From Dermanyssus gallinae (taxonomy: Eukaryota; Arthropoda; Arachnida; Mesostigmata; Dermanyssidae), in contig QVRM01000444.1 in assembly GCA_003439945.1 (NCBI GenBank), positions 1 through 64,000 of the forward strand: DNA of 64,000 nt, read 5' to 3'. The translations under genes were made by a program, and so were the position numbers. Positions 1-10,257 of the stretch are shown here, piece by piece; within the stretch, counting starts at the first letter, position 1, and each line of letters opens with the position of its first letter. The notes under the pieces were generated by a model that saw only the letters and a list, made by a program, of their open reading frames with translations, did not search any database and was not told where the DNA came from.

Positions 1-560
1 CTCTCCAATCGGTGACCAATACAGCTCATCTCACTGCAGATCGTCAGTCTACGCTTGACTCCTGTCCTGCTCTATGAAACGTCGGGTCACTCCATCATTT
101 AAGACAACCATGTTTTTGACGCTATCCAGTCCATCAGCAGTAAACCTCTTCTATCTGCACGGGAGGAGCCCCACACCTCTGACGCTGCATTGAAGTCTCC
201 TGCTAGGAGCACCCTATCCCGTGTAGGAGCTTCGTCAATTGATATTGCTAGCTCGTCTAAAAATTCCTCAAGGTCTCGAGTGTAATATTTGGGCTTATGT
301 AGCAAGAGTATATCCTGCCTATGCCTTGCCACATCTATCCATGAATGCCACTACCTGTCCCATGCTCCAACTTTTCTATGATGCAATTTCGGAATGCAGG
401 TATCTGCGCGAGCGTCCGCAACCCATTCGCTTCTATCTTGCACTAGTTTTTTGTTTGGCTCGCTAATTAGGTGAGCGTCGTTGCCTGCTCGTTATTCTTT
501 CTACTAACATATGAGCAGATCGACTGCGGTTGCAATTGACCTGTATCAATTTAACGGGTG
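1..560 (-). pseudogene. R1-type ORF2 fragment: APE endonuclease domain
   Basis: The APE-like domain nicks target DNA for target-primed reverse transcription. A typical ORF2 start is readable (VNCNRSRSAHMLV near 530), then SEPNKKLVQD, YSCYISPN, and the diagnostic AGDFNAASEVWGS followed by D..G (about 250-130). Frames shift several times, so the domain is not intact. The rest of ORF2 (RT) is outside the window. Confidence 0.75.
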
Positions 561-669
561 TGCGCTACACTGATTAATTAGTTGGGATGGGGTTTGCACT
601 AGTTGCCGCAATCAAGCCTCTGGCGGTGTGCTGGAACCCGAAGTGATGAACCCCTCCGCGTCTATCTTT

Positions 670-2690
670 CTAGCTTCTATTGTTTGCGTTGTTGTTTCCT
701 GTGGGCCATGTCCTCTTCCTTTCAGCCTGAATTCTGTTCTGTGCCGATTTTTCCCGAAGCAACTTGTTTAAGATCCAGGACCGCCTTTTTGAGGCCAGGC
801 AGGACATGGAACTGGCAGTATGGCCATCCACGTCACAAACATAGCAGTGGGGGCAGTCCTTTTCCACGTCACAACATAGCAGTGGGGGCAGTCCTTTTCA
901 GTCTTTAAATGTATGGCCGAGTTCACCGCACTTGTTGCAACGTCGGTCTGACTCCTTGTCATTAGTGCACTTTCTGGCAAAGTGTCCTACTTTCTGGCAG
1001 TTAAAGCAAGTGGGTAATGAGCCTCTCCTCTGGCTTGCAATTTGAATTGCCTAGGGGTGACCGGTTGTGGGACAGAAGTCTACTGCCTTCCATCGGCGGT
1101 AGCGTAACAAGGCACTGCCATCCCCCTCTCCTGGTCATTCGAGGATCCTCAGTGCGAAGAACGGTAGTCGCGGAGAGCTTTAATTTCGTGCGCAACGCCG
1201 CCTCTATATTGGCGGCATTCAGAAAAGGGTCTACGTCACGGAGAACCACCGTAATTAGGGGCCTTGTCGTCTTGCGTACATCCACTTCCACATCCCTGTC
1301 CTTGCGAATTATGTCTGCAAACGTAACTCTTCCTCCTGTCTTGGTTCCATTAACCTTTATATTAGATCTCCGTCCTTTGTCTTGGTAACCTGATTGACAC
1401 CGGCTTCATCCGGCTTAACGTAGTCTCTGATTTTATTGAGGGTCTCCTCAATGGTCGAACCTTCTTTAACTTTGATCCTGACGGTGCTGTGACCAGCGGG
1501 CGGTACAGACTCACCTCTCGCGCGGGAGGAGCAACGCCCGCAAGAAGAACTGCGGGTCCTCATGCCTTTTCTCTCAGCTAATTCGATGTAACACCCATTT
1601 TTCCTACAACAAGCTTCAACGGCACGTCTGATCGATGACCCGTCCCATTCCTCAGATATATGCAGGACAGGGGGCTCGGTTGTCTCGGTTGCTGTACTCT
1701 ATAATCTTTGAAAGAATGTTAAAAAAAACCGGCAGGTGTCTCTTCGGCGCCAACCGTACCGACCACAAGCTTTCTCATGGTTGTTTGTTGGCTCACCTGT
1801 GTCTGTGCTTGCTCGCATGCGCCATCGATTATCTCCAGCGCTTCGCTGCTGCGTAAGACCGCGACTCCTCCAACAGGGAGATTTATGAGTGACGCAGCAG
1901 ACGGGTATTCTTTGAGTTTCTCAAGAAGAACTTTATCCTTGTCAGATCCCTGAGTCACCAGCATGGCGTGTGAGTGGCTTGCTCTGAGAAAGCTTTTCCG
2001 CGCGAATACTGAGTTCTTGAAAACGGCCTTAGGCCACTCCTGATTCACTAAACTTGCAAGGTCGTCTATTGTTTGCGCTTTGTCCAGAGCATTCTCCACT
2101 TGTTGGGCTAGCTCAGCATCTCTGAGCTCTTGGACGCGCTCATTCTCTACTTGCTTGTTGCATCTGGAGCACAGGTACCTTCTACACCAGAAAGGCTTAT
2201 CGGTTCTGTGCCTACTTCAGCAGTTTCCTTCAAAATACCCAGCTTCTTGCTATTTGCTTCTTTCTCGTTTAGCTGAAGTGTCAACTCTTGGTTCTGTGTA
2301 CTGAGCACGGTATTCTGCGCATGTATTTGCTCATTAATCTTACGCAGCTCATTTTCGTAGATATTCCTTTTAACGTCCTGCTCGCTAAGCCAACAGATTA
2401 CTAGCTCTAATCTTGTAATGGCATTCTTAATATCAGTATGCGTAGTACCGTGTTTCTCTTTAGTCCTTCAGCGACTCGACGCTCTGGTTAACCTTCTCAA
2501 GTGCTTCTGCATAGTTCGCTGGGTGGTCATCAGTCTTGACACCATCGATTCTATTCTTCTTCTTCGACGTCTTCATCCTGACTAGTTTAGACAGGGTGGG
2601 AGGCATCGGTTCCATTGCCGATGAAATGCCACACGGGGAAGGCAATCGGGCCGCAGTCAGCCCACGGGCCGCACTTAACCCTCGAGCCAA
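670..2690 (-). pseudogene. R1-type ORF1 (zinc-knuckle RNA-binding protein), broken
   Basis: ORF1 proteins of R1 elements coat the element RNA. Several frames must be combined here. A charged N-terminal part ends near 2460. A segment at 2099-1719 contains TIDDLASLVNQEWP. A segment near 1563-1357 contains VRIKVKEGSTIEETLNKIRD. A segment at 1291-1001 holds the conserved ITVVLRDVDPFLN, and CCHC knuckles (CHYC/CDVDGHTASSMSC type) follow at about 980-780. The homologous ORF1 at 43.1-48.7 kb has the same order. A 35-bp tandem duplication at about 836-905 repeats part of one knuckle and breaks the frame. Confidence 0.7.
836..905. repeat. 35-bp tandem duplication inside ORF1 zinc-knuckle region
   Basis: The segment beginning acatagcagtgggggcagtc occurs at about 839 and again at about 874, almost identical, giving two 35-bp units. 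It doubles part of a CCHC knuckle and changes the reading frame. Confidence 0.85.
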
Positions 2691-2700
2691 AATTGACTCC

Positions 2701-3317
2701 TCGAGGAAGCAGTGGACGCCTGAAGAGTTGTTCTTGCCGTGAGTTACTGTATTTCCTTTTATTTCGATCTCCGCTAGTCGATTTCCGCGGATTACTCCTT
2801 TAACTTTTCCCCGACTCTGCTTCGATTACTGGTGCGTCCTCTGCAGATATTCAAATTTCGCGCATCTGTGTTATATCTACGTGCCGCACGTTCCGTCTAC
2901 TCTGCTATGCATCCAAACCAAGATGTCCGCGCCCATAAGCTAGGCAGCTGTTTTATCCACCTGGTATTTAGCGTTGAATAAACACAGTTTACATTGGAAA
3001 ACAGCCTACGTTCAGGAAGCGTGACTGTATGCCGATATTAGTAATCCTCACGAGCCGTAGCACCTTTTGACGAGTTGAACCTCACTCTCTGGGTGTGATT
3101 GAGGTTTACACTCACTGCGCCTATGGGTACTGGGTCGATTCCGGAAGTTTTAGTCTAGTTTACTGAGTTTTCCAACTTACTTTGTCGCGTAGTGTCTCTG
3201 TGTATCCCTAAACGCAATAGGGCGCTTTTTGCACACTAGCTAGCCCGAACTTCTTCAAAAAAACCTAGTTTTCAGAGCACTTTTTCGGGAGCTTGATAAA
3301 AACACGTCCGTGCTCGT
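2701..3317. other. Upstream flank of R1 copy 1; no gene seen
   Basis: This stretch probably includes the 5' UTR of R1 copy 1 (immediately left of 2700 on the minus strand). I see no ORF with recognisable motifs, no splice-supported exon and no simple repeat. Confidence 0.4.
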
Positions 3318-3503
3318 TCACGCACACACCACCACAGTATATATATTTTTTTTATGGAGGAGGGTTAAATACTTATACGTACTATTGCTGCGAGTAGAAA
3401 AGGTGAATGTCCCATTCCCTATCCCGAGCAGTGTGGGACTCGATCCCAGCGCATGGATGTGAGACCCATACCCACTAAATGCACCTCCCCCCTTAAGCTT
3501 CAC
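3318..3503 (-). mobile_element. Short LINE 3' end or SINE-like insertion
   Basis: Read on the minus strand it contains the motif TTTAGTGGGT followed by GGGATCGAGTCCC, and it ends in an A-run (T-run at 3346-3353 on the plus strand). The TTTAGTGGGT module recurs at about 16,850, 31,368, 52,960 and 53,865, always near the end of R1-type sequence. It is therefore either the shared 3' UTR of an R1-like family or a SINE mobilised by it. The second motif resembles a Pol III B box, which keeps the SINE option open. Confidence 0.5.
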
Positions 3504-3519
3504 TCTCTGATGGCCCAGA

Positions 3520-4537
3520 TCTCCATAAAACAGTACTATGGGCCATCAAGAGAAGTGGCGAGTGCCACTTGGATCATTTGGCCGGGGTCACTCATGGGTT
3601 TCTCCAACGTTCGACGTGTCCTGTACTAACACCTGCGAAGCCGCGTCATTCGGACTTGCGTGATCTTCTAGTACAGTCGGCGGAAATCTTGCTCTCCTGA
3701 GCCTTCCCAAGGCTCCTTTCTCCTTCAGCACCGCCGTAGCCAAAGCTACTCCTAGCTTCCATCCTAAAGTCGTGCCGCATATGTAGTCTACGAACTCCTT
3801 AAGAGTTCCTCTGGGGGGACCGGGAATGTTTGCTTCTCTTCAGTTTCCCTCATTGATCCATTTGTTTCTCAGTTTTGAGACTGCTGTGGCTCTAGCCTGT
3901 TCCAGTACCTGGCACTTTAGGAGAGTGTCCTTCTTGGCAGTAAACACAGCTCGCTGAGGGAGTTTTTTCAGTTCGAAAGAGGTATGTCTGGAAGTCCCCG
4001 TGTCCCGTGAGGATCTGCGTGAGGTAATGGTTTAGTTCTCCACCCGGCCGTTCAATTTCTGATGTTTGGGATAAGGAATCGGAGAGTGTGCCCCGGTGCT
4101 CCTGAAGGAATGGAGTCCCATTTGGCTTGCCATGCTTCCATTGCTTTCTGTCGCTCTACTTCCTTACTGCTGCTCGAGTTGTTGCCCCATTGCTCTCGCC
4201 TTTCCTCCACCTTCAGGTCCCAAGAAAGAGCTCCTCCAGTACGAGAGCCTGGATAATTCTGAGGGCCGCCACTCTCTGAAGGCCTCCAAGAATCCCTCTC
4301 GCTTTCTTTGTTTTCAAAGAAGCCTTGAGCCAGACTGGGGACCCAAATAGCGCTATAGATTCGGCCACTGATATTAGCAACCTACGCCTGCATTCTCTTG
4401 GTGAATGTTTGGCATAATTCTTGCAATTGCATTAGCCGCCTTGGCTGCCTTTGCCGAGGATATCTTCAGGTGGCTAAGGCTCTTGTCCAAACGGATCCCC
4501 AAGTACCGGGCCTCCTTGACCAGCTTTATTTGCTGTC

Positions 4538-4540
<3 letters not shown>
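3520..4540 (-). mobile_element. R1-type LINE fragment: end of RT and C-terminal knuckle
   Basis: Minus-strand translation gives an RT thumb with GSPVWLKASLKTKKARG and RVAALRIIQALVLEEL, then ELNHYLTQILTGHGDFQTYL and CVYCQEG. The element at 40.1-43.2 kb has the matching ITYWLTQVLAGHGCFQKYL-type block followed by CNTCD. Stops and shifts interrupt it. It is cut on its 5' side by the AT repeat beginning at 4541. Confidence 0.65.

Positions 4541-4623
<83 letters not shown>
4541..4623. repeat. (TA)n microsatellite
   Basis: About 83 bp of nearly pure alternating AT, lying exactly between the minus-strand R1 fragment and the plus-strand RLE LINE fragment. It may be the landing site of one of them. 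Confidence 0.95.
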
Positions 4624-4628
<5 letters not shown>

Positions 4629-4639
4629 TCGGCGCCCAC

Positions 4640-5860
4640 CGCGCGCTCTTTTTACTTCGATCGTCGTTCTCAGCTACGAGGATCACCCACCTTCTTCGCG
4701 GAGCTGATCTAACAGGGCGGTTGGACGACCTGCGTCCATTGAGTTAACTCTAAACGCCCTTGAGATTCTCCTTAATCTATCGCTGGCGCCTTCCGCTCGA
4801 AAACAGGCACAACTACCGATCTCAAAGGGGGGTCTGGGGGTCCCGAATCCGCTCGTCTTTGCAGGGCCAGCGATAGTTTCCTCCCTTTTCCGATACAAGA
4901 GCAACGCCATCGCACTATTAGACGAAGCCGGCATCTGTCAGTACAAGGAACACCAGAGACGCCTGTACGAGGAGCTAAAGATAGTTTGCAGGGACGCTCC
5001 GGAAAACCCTAGACTGGAGCACATTCTTATACGACAAAGCGTATGGCGGCTTACTCGCGGGAGCTATCAACGACTCCACAAAGGCTCGCCTTCGAGCTGT
5101 CGCTGCTGAAGGATCTGGAGCCTGGCTACATGCACTTCCAAGTGCCCCACTGGGCACCCTCCTAGACGACGAAACAACCCGAATCGGGGTGGGTCTTCGT
5201 CTCGGATGTGACCTAGTCTCCCCTCATCAGTGTAAATGTGGCCACCCCGTAAACGAATTAGCCCACCACGGGATATCGTGCATCATGAGTGCGGGACGGC
5301 GGGCCAGGCATGCCGGTATTAACGACACCTTTGGCCGAGCGCTTCGGTCAAGTGGTTTCCCTTGCATTCTAGAGCCCCAGGGCCTCTCCGCCGACGATGG
5401 CAAGCGCCCGGATGGGATGACTCTTACTCCCTTCAGTAGGGGCAGGATGCTTGTCTGGGATGCCACTGTCACAGACTCATTAGCACCTTCAATGGTCGGT
5501 GGCGGGGCAATCTCGGCAGGCCACGCCGGTAATCTAGCCGAAACGAGAAAGCTCGCAATGTACGCCTCAATAGGTTACCCGCTAGCGTTCGAGACCTTGG
5601 GCGGCCCAGGCATCCTCACTCGCAAACTTCTCCACAGAGTCGGCACGCAGCTGAACCTCACAACCGGAGACAAGAGATCTGCGGCTTTCTTGAGACAGCG
5701 CCTCAACCTCGAAGTCCAACGCGGGAACGCGGCGTCCGTCCGCGGCACGCTGCTGAAGTGGTCCCAACCCACTTTATATGAGATAGAGTAATATTTCAAT
5801 TGCACACGTTATCGGGAGACATTTGTCGCTCCATTTGTTTTCTTAATAAATAAATTAATA
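4640..5860 (+). mobile_element. RLE-type non-LTR retrotransposon, 3' end (family A, copy A1)
   Basis: This is a 5'-truncated copy carrying the region after the RT (LSLAPSARKQAQLP, GGLGVPNPLVFAGPAIVSS) and a full restriction-like endonuclease domain. The 3' UTR runs on to an AATAAATAAATTAATATAT tail and merges into an AT repeat. Copy A2 (50.6-52.7 kb, minus) aligns with it through the 3' UTR. The frame changes around 5,090-5,190. Confidence 0.8.
5189..5791 (+). pseudogene. RLE endonuclease domain of family A ORF2 (open part)
   Basis: The open segment begins at an internal Met and is the C-terminal third of ORF2, not a gene of its own. It shows the C-C-H-C knuckle (CKCGHPVNELAHHGISC) and then the PD..D endonuclease core: KRPDGMTLTPF, with the second acidic residue in LVWDATVTD. 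In R2-like elements this domain cleaves the target DNA. The terminal block LNLEVQRGNAASVRGTLL recurs in copies B2, D and A2 and marks the end of the protein. The TAA stop is followed by a short 3' UTR. Confidence 0.8.
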
Positions 5861-5895
5861 TATATATATATATATCATCTATATATATATATACG

Positions 5896-5942
<47 letters not shown>

Positions 5943-6136
5943 ATATATTATATACTCTATATATATCTATATATATATATATCATATATTACTATCTATA
6001 TATATATATACTATATAGTATCTATATATAATATATATATTAATATATATACGTATATATATATATAGTATATAATACTCTATCCTCTCCTATATATATA
6101 TATATCTTCGATATCTTTTCTATATGTATATATTAT
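5854..6136. repeat. Degenerate AT-rich repeat at LINE 3' end
   Basis: About 280 bp of imperfect TA dinucleotides with scattered ctat/cgtat interruptions. It starts directly at the 3' tail of copy A1, so it either grew from the tail or was the integration site. Confidence 0.9.
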
Positions 6137-6729
6137 CCATAACAGTGTGGTATTGATTACCCTGACTGAACTGTGTGGCGAACGTTCACTACCGCCGACG
6201 TGTCGCGCGACAGCCGCAGCGCGTCATTTTTTCATGCACTTAATCTGGACGTCCCGCCGAAAAATCGTAATTACTGCGCAACGACAGCTCGTTGGTACCA
6301 TGTTTGGTACCAAAATGATCAATGCGCATTGGCTGAATGCGCAATGTCCGTTTGAGCGCTGTGAGTGGTTGTAGGGCTATGATTTTGAAGTATTTGGCGT
6401 GAACGCTAATAAAGAACTACATTGTTGGCGAATTCTCTTCTAAGCGACCATGGGGCGTTTTCTGACCGGCCTTGCACATTCTTCAGATGGAGCACAATTT
6501 TATCACCAACACGAACGTGTGCTTAGTTTCTGTCTAGGAGGACTGGTTGTCTCGCAACAGCACATTGTGTGCTCCTATGTCAGACAAAAACACCATTGTC
6601 ACAAATTGTATTAATTTCACTCTCACTCCGAAACAAGACGTCTTAGAGACCATGTTCTATTGGAAAAAATATTTGCTTTAACGAGCTCTACAATTCTATG
6701 CATCGCTTTAAAAACCTTCCGGTCACACC

Positions 6730-6730
<1 letters not shown>
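6137..6730. other. No gene recognised; possible DNA-transposon end at right
   Basis: There is no ORF with known motifs. The right edge, read on the minus strand, begins TACAGGGTGTGACC. This resembles the TACAGGGTG ends of some IS630/Tc1/mariner relatives; a similar TACAGGGTGCTTC occurs near 26,936. I could not find a convincing matching left end, so it is not called as a transposon. Confidence 0.3.

Positions 6731-6732
<2 letters not shown>

Positions 6733-6768
<36 letters not shown>
6733..6768. repeat. (TA)n microsatellite
   Basis: A pure AT run at the 3' side of the minus-strand R2-clade fragment. Confidence 0.95.
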
Positions 6769-6769
<1 letters not shown>

Positions 6770-6779
6770 GTGATGATTT

Positions 6780-8270
6780 ATTAATCATTTACAATACGTT
6801 TGCACACTCGGCAGTGCTCGCCTTAATAAAAATGGTGGTAAAAAGGTGTCACGTGAAGTTAAGAATCAGTTGTCAGTGTCCTTGCTTGATGGTAGCCCCG
6901 CTCTTATAGACCCGGTGCAAGCGGTATATCCTCAAGGTTCCTTGCAAAGTTAAAACGGTGAGATCCATAAGATTCCTCTTCGTGACGCCGAGCCCCAAGA
7001 GCGTCCTCGCAGATTCGGGAGTCCCATACACCACTCATAGAGATAGTGATGGATCCGAATCTGCAAGGTTTTTGCGGGTCGGGGAGCGCCGCTCCTAGGA
7101 ACTCGACGTCATATTTGGTGATCTTGTCTTGCCGCGCTTTTGCCAGGTCCCGGTTCGGGCCGCAAACTTCGGCATCTAAAACTCAGACCTCGGTAGATGT
7201 TGTTATTACAAGGTCGGGCTATAGACCCGGTGCGCCCGGTCGACGGAACACTCGCTCACGAACCACCTCATGACCCCTTTTGCGGAGAAGACGCGCCACG
7301 CGATTACAGACGTCATGTCTCTTTATGGTTTGTTTGTGTGTTGTCCCGTACATCTGAGCGACATGAGCCAACGTCTCAGGCGCATGACACCCCTGCCTAC
7401 AACGTTCGTTGTAGCCCGGGAGTCCCCTGGCCAATCTGGCACGCGTTGATAGTGCGTTGATTTAGTAGGTTTAAGTACTCCCTACCAGATAGGTAGGGCA
7501 TACCCTTAATCCAGTAATGTACAAAGGGCGTTTCGTGTGCTTTTTTTAAAATGTGCCCCATCGAACGTTTTGTGTAGTTGTTGAGACCAGTAATCGGTCT
7601 CTTGTGTAGCGGTCTCAATGGAGGTTCCCAAGCGCTCGCAAAGATGTCTTGTTTTCGCAAGATCTTTTTTGAAGTGCTCGGTGGTTAGCATCCAGTGGAC
7701 CCCAAGGCGCGTGGAGTGTTGTAGTGCTGTCAGGCGGGAGAGGCGGAGTCTGGGAATAAATGTTTGGAGGCAGGGGATGTCCAGACCGCCGTGTGCTGTG
7801 TGCGTGTACAGGTAGGCGTTCGGCACCGAGTGCTGTCAAAGTCGACTCCAAGATATCTCCATCGATCGCTCAAACCTTTAGCTGGCAATTGCCGATCTCC
7901 AACGTTAAATTCTGGTACGGTATTGATAAAACCTTACCTTCCTTCCTATTAAATAGGTGGGAGATAGTAAAGCTTTTATTAGTATTAATTTCAAGGCCTC
8001 GGGATTTCAAAAGTAGGTCCGCAATATAAAGGAGCCGTTGGAGAGTAGATTTCGTGGAGGCTAGGAGGATGAGATCATCCGCAAAGGCTAAGCGGAAGTC
8101 ATCAGTAAGTTGGTACCTGATATTAGATTTGTCTAATTTTGAAAGAATGTCGTCGAGAACTAGAATAAATAAAATGGGGGACAGAGGATCTCCCTGCCTA
8201 ACACCCCTAGTTGGCCGAAATATGCTACATTCTTGTCCACATTCTATGAGAGTTTTAGATGAGAATATAT

Positions 8271-8285
<15 letters not shown>
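6780..8285 (-). mobile_element. R2-clade non-LTR retrotransposon fragment (copy E1)
   Basis: Minus-strand reading, N to C: RT motif B (RPTRGVRQGDPLSPILF), motif C (RLAFADDLILLAS), a GLEINTNKSFTI block, then GGLDIPCLQTFIPRLRL. The R2-type knuckle and linker follow (CHAPETLAHV, KRHDVCNRVARLL), then a PDL..D endonuclease region with VWVLDAEV-type sequence split over frames. This is the R2/NeSL order of domains and differs from the WYLDDG families nearby. The 5' part is lost at the AT repeat near 8,285. A second piece of the same family lies at 22,600-23,160. Confidence 0.8.
7870..8285 (-). pseudogene. R2-clade reverse transcriptase core, 5'-truncated
   Basis: This is the longest open stretch of copy E1. 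It starts inside the AT repeat, so its first residues (tyrosine/isoleucine runs) are not protein-like, and it becomes RT at about 8,270. Motif B (QGDPLSP) and motif C (FADD) are intact; motifs upstream of these are missing. It ends at a stop near 7,870, beyond which the protein continues in other frames. Confidence 0.75.
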
Positions 8286-8331
<46 letters not shown>

Positions 8332-8358
8332 ACACATTTTACATATATTATATATATA
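8262..8358. repeat. (TA)n microsatellite, left side of mariner
   Basis: An AT tract interrupted by tatgtatacacattttacat. It lies between R2-clade copy E1 and the left mariner inverted repeat. Together with 9,684-9,790 it is the AT array into which the mariner inserted. Confidence 0.9.
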
Positions 8359-9683
8359 CGAGGTGTGTTCAAAAAGTATCGCGACTTTTGTGTTTTTTCA
8401 AAAATTATTCATTTATTCATGAATATCTATTTTGTCCCCTTCAAAGTAATCCCCATGAGATATTATACACTTGTGCCAACGGTTTTTCCAATCTTCGAAG
8501 CACTTCAAAAAACCATTTTTTTTATCTTGTTCAGCTCCTCCTTCGATGCCGTCTTTATCTCGTCAAGCGTAGCGTAACGTCGTCCTTTCATGGGTCTCTT
8601 CAGTTTAGGGAACAAGAAAAAGTCACAGGGGGCCAGATCTGGGGAATACAGGTGGCTGCGGCATCATTAGTGTGTTGTTTTTGGCCAAAAACTCGCGCAC
8701 AAGCAACGATGTGTGAGCAGGGGCGTTATCGTGGTGCAAAAGCCAATTTTTGTTCTTCCACAAATCCGGGCGTTTCTGGCGGATTGCCTTCGTGCAAATT
8801 GCGCATAACTTGCAGGTAATATTCCTTATTGACCGCTTCTACCCTGTGGCAAGAACTTATGATGCACCACGCCCCTGCAATCGAAGAAAACTGTCAGCAA
8901 TACTTTCACATTCGACCGAACTTGGCGCGCTTTTTTCGGTCTTGGTTCGTGCGGCAGCTTCCATTGAGATGATTGAGCTTTGGTTTCCACGTCATAACCA
9001 TAAACCCACGATTCGTCACCAGTTATGACCCTCTGGAGCAAATTTGGGTCGTCGCGGACAGAGTCCAACATCTCATTAGCAATGTTCATGCGATGCTGTT
9101 TTTGGTCGCAATTGAGCAATTTTGGTACGAATTTCGCGGCGACCCGTCTCATGCCCAAATCATTAATAAAAATCGAATGGCACGAGCCAATCGATATGTT
9201 TAGGTCCTCAGCAACTTCTCTAACGGTGATTCGACGATTGGCCAATACCATTTTCTCCACTTCATTAATTTTTTCGTCTGTTGTTGAAGTGCTCGGGCGT
9301 CCGGCACGCTCTTCGTCGTTCACATCTTCTCGGCCTTCTGAGAACATTTTGTATCACCGATAAACGTTGCTTCGGTCCAAGGTAGCTTCTCCGTATGCCA
9401 CAGTCAACATTCGGAATGCATCCGCGCACTTAATTTCGTTTTTCACACAAAATTTGATACAGGTTCTTTGATCCATTTTTTTGAATAGGTAAAAATCGAA
9501 GACGATCCAAAACACGTGCAAGCAAAGCAGCTGTTAACAATTAAGTGAACATTCAAAATGGCCGAGCTTGTCGGCATAAGTGAGAGACATGAGTACCAAC
9601 ATAACGCCACAAAAAATCGAAATTCGAATATACGTAACCCGCGAAAATTCAAAAATCGCGATACTTTTTGAACACACCTCGTC
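8359..9683 (-). mobile_element. mariner (irritans-like) DNA transposon, full length but dead
   Basis: About 1.33 kb bounded by matching inverted repeats: CGAGGTGTGTTCAAAAAGTA at the left and its complement ending near 9,681. It is flanked by TA, the mariner target. The repeat is perfect over at least 26 bp. The enclosed transposase reads on the minus strand and is broken. Confidence 0.9.
8413..9476 (-). pseudogene. mariner transposase (DD34D), inactivated
   Basis: The start ATG is at 9476 (MDQRTCIKFCVKNEIKC) and the stop follows DIHE at 8413. The first catalytic Asp is in ITGDESWVYGYD, the second in HHDNAPAH. The third-Asp region is readable as PDLAP with a frame break around it. A TGG-to-TGA type nonsense codon truncates the N-terminal helix-turn-helix region (VYR*YKMF), and a frame change follows GVVHHKFLPQGR. 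Everything else aligns with the usual ~345-residue protein, so decay looks moderate. Confidence 0.9.
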
Positions 9684-9790
9684 TATATATATATATATAT
9701 ATAAATATATGTATATACACATTTTCCATATTGTTATTAATATATTTATATATATATATATACATATACTCGTATATATATATATATTTT
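9684..9790. repeat. (TA)n microsatellite, right side of mariner
   Basis: Imperfect AT dinucleotides ending in a T-run at 9,787-9,797. Confidence 0.9.
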
Positions 9791-9919
9791 TTTTTTGCGC
9801 GTTTGATTTGGCAGAGTGCAGTCGTGTTTTCGTTGGCTCCCATAAAATGTACTGTTTTATGAGGTTTGACTTGTTTGACTTCGAACTTTGTAGTGATAAG
9901 TGTTTTGAGAAATGTGTGT

Positions 9920-10012
9920 GTACTGAGTACTCAATTGGTGAATAGTGCGCGCTGGAAGACACTTAAGTGTCTAAGGGATCGAATCCCTTTCAGGCTCTCT
10001 GACTGTGCACTC
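9920..10012 (+). repeat. tRNA-like (SINE-like) segment
   Basis: An A-box-like TTGGTGAATAGTGCG is followed about 35 bp later by a B-box-like GGGATCGAATCCC. The spacing fits a tRNA-derived Pol III promoter. It lies upstream of RLE element B1, so it may belong to a SINE or to that element's 5' region. No full cloverleaf can be drawn. Confidence 0.4.
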
Positions 10013-10108
10013 TCAACATCTGGAAGACTGTGTTCGATTTGGTGGCGTCATCGCAGATTATAGTTGCGGCGGAAGACGTTGTAGCTTACGGACCCACGTA
10101 AGCCAGCA

Positions 10109-10157
10109 GGTCGCCGTAGCCGAGTGGCAGTGTCACCGGGTTCATTCCCGGGTCTGT
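10109..10157 (+). repeat. Truncated tRNA-like relic
   Basis: TAGCCGAGTGGC (A-box-like, as in tRNA-Leu/Ser) is followed after only about 10 bp by GGGTTCATTCCCGG (B box). The spacing is too short for a functional tRNA, so this is an internally deleted relic or a SINE head. T-runs downstream (10,162-10,200) would terminate Pol III. Confidence 0.45.
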
Positions 10158-10257
10158 TAAATATTTTTTTTTAATTTCTTATTTTTTTTATTTTTTTTTC
10201 TTCGTCCTTTTATTAGTGTAGTTGCGTGTTTTGTGATACGCTTATTGCGGCATAAAC

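Larger units (their letters stand above)
1..2700 (-). mobile_element. R1-clade non-LTR retrotransposon, 5' half (R1 copy 1), cut by window edge
   Basis: Minus-strand reading gives an ORF1 relic followed by the start of an APE-type endonuclease ORF2. This is the two-ORF layout of R1-clade LINEs. The first ATG candidates lie near 2690 and 2630. RT and the 3' end would lie left of position 1. All coding parts are broken by stops and frame changes, so this is a dead copy. Clade placement is by motif order, not by a tree. Confidence 0.8.

Noticed and set aside
6137..6730. DNA transposon bounded by TACAGGGTG-like end
   Set aside because: Only the right end resembles a terminal repeat; no matching left end or target duplication was found.
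10109..10157. Functional tRNA gene
   Set aside because: A and B boxes are too close together and no anticodon arm fits; at most a relic or SINE head.
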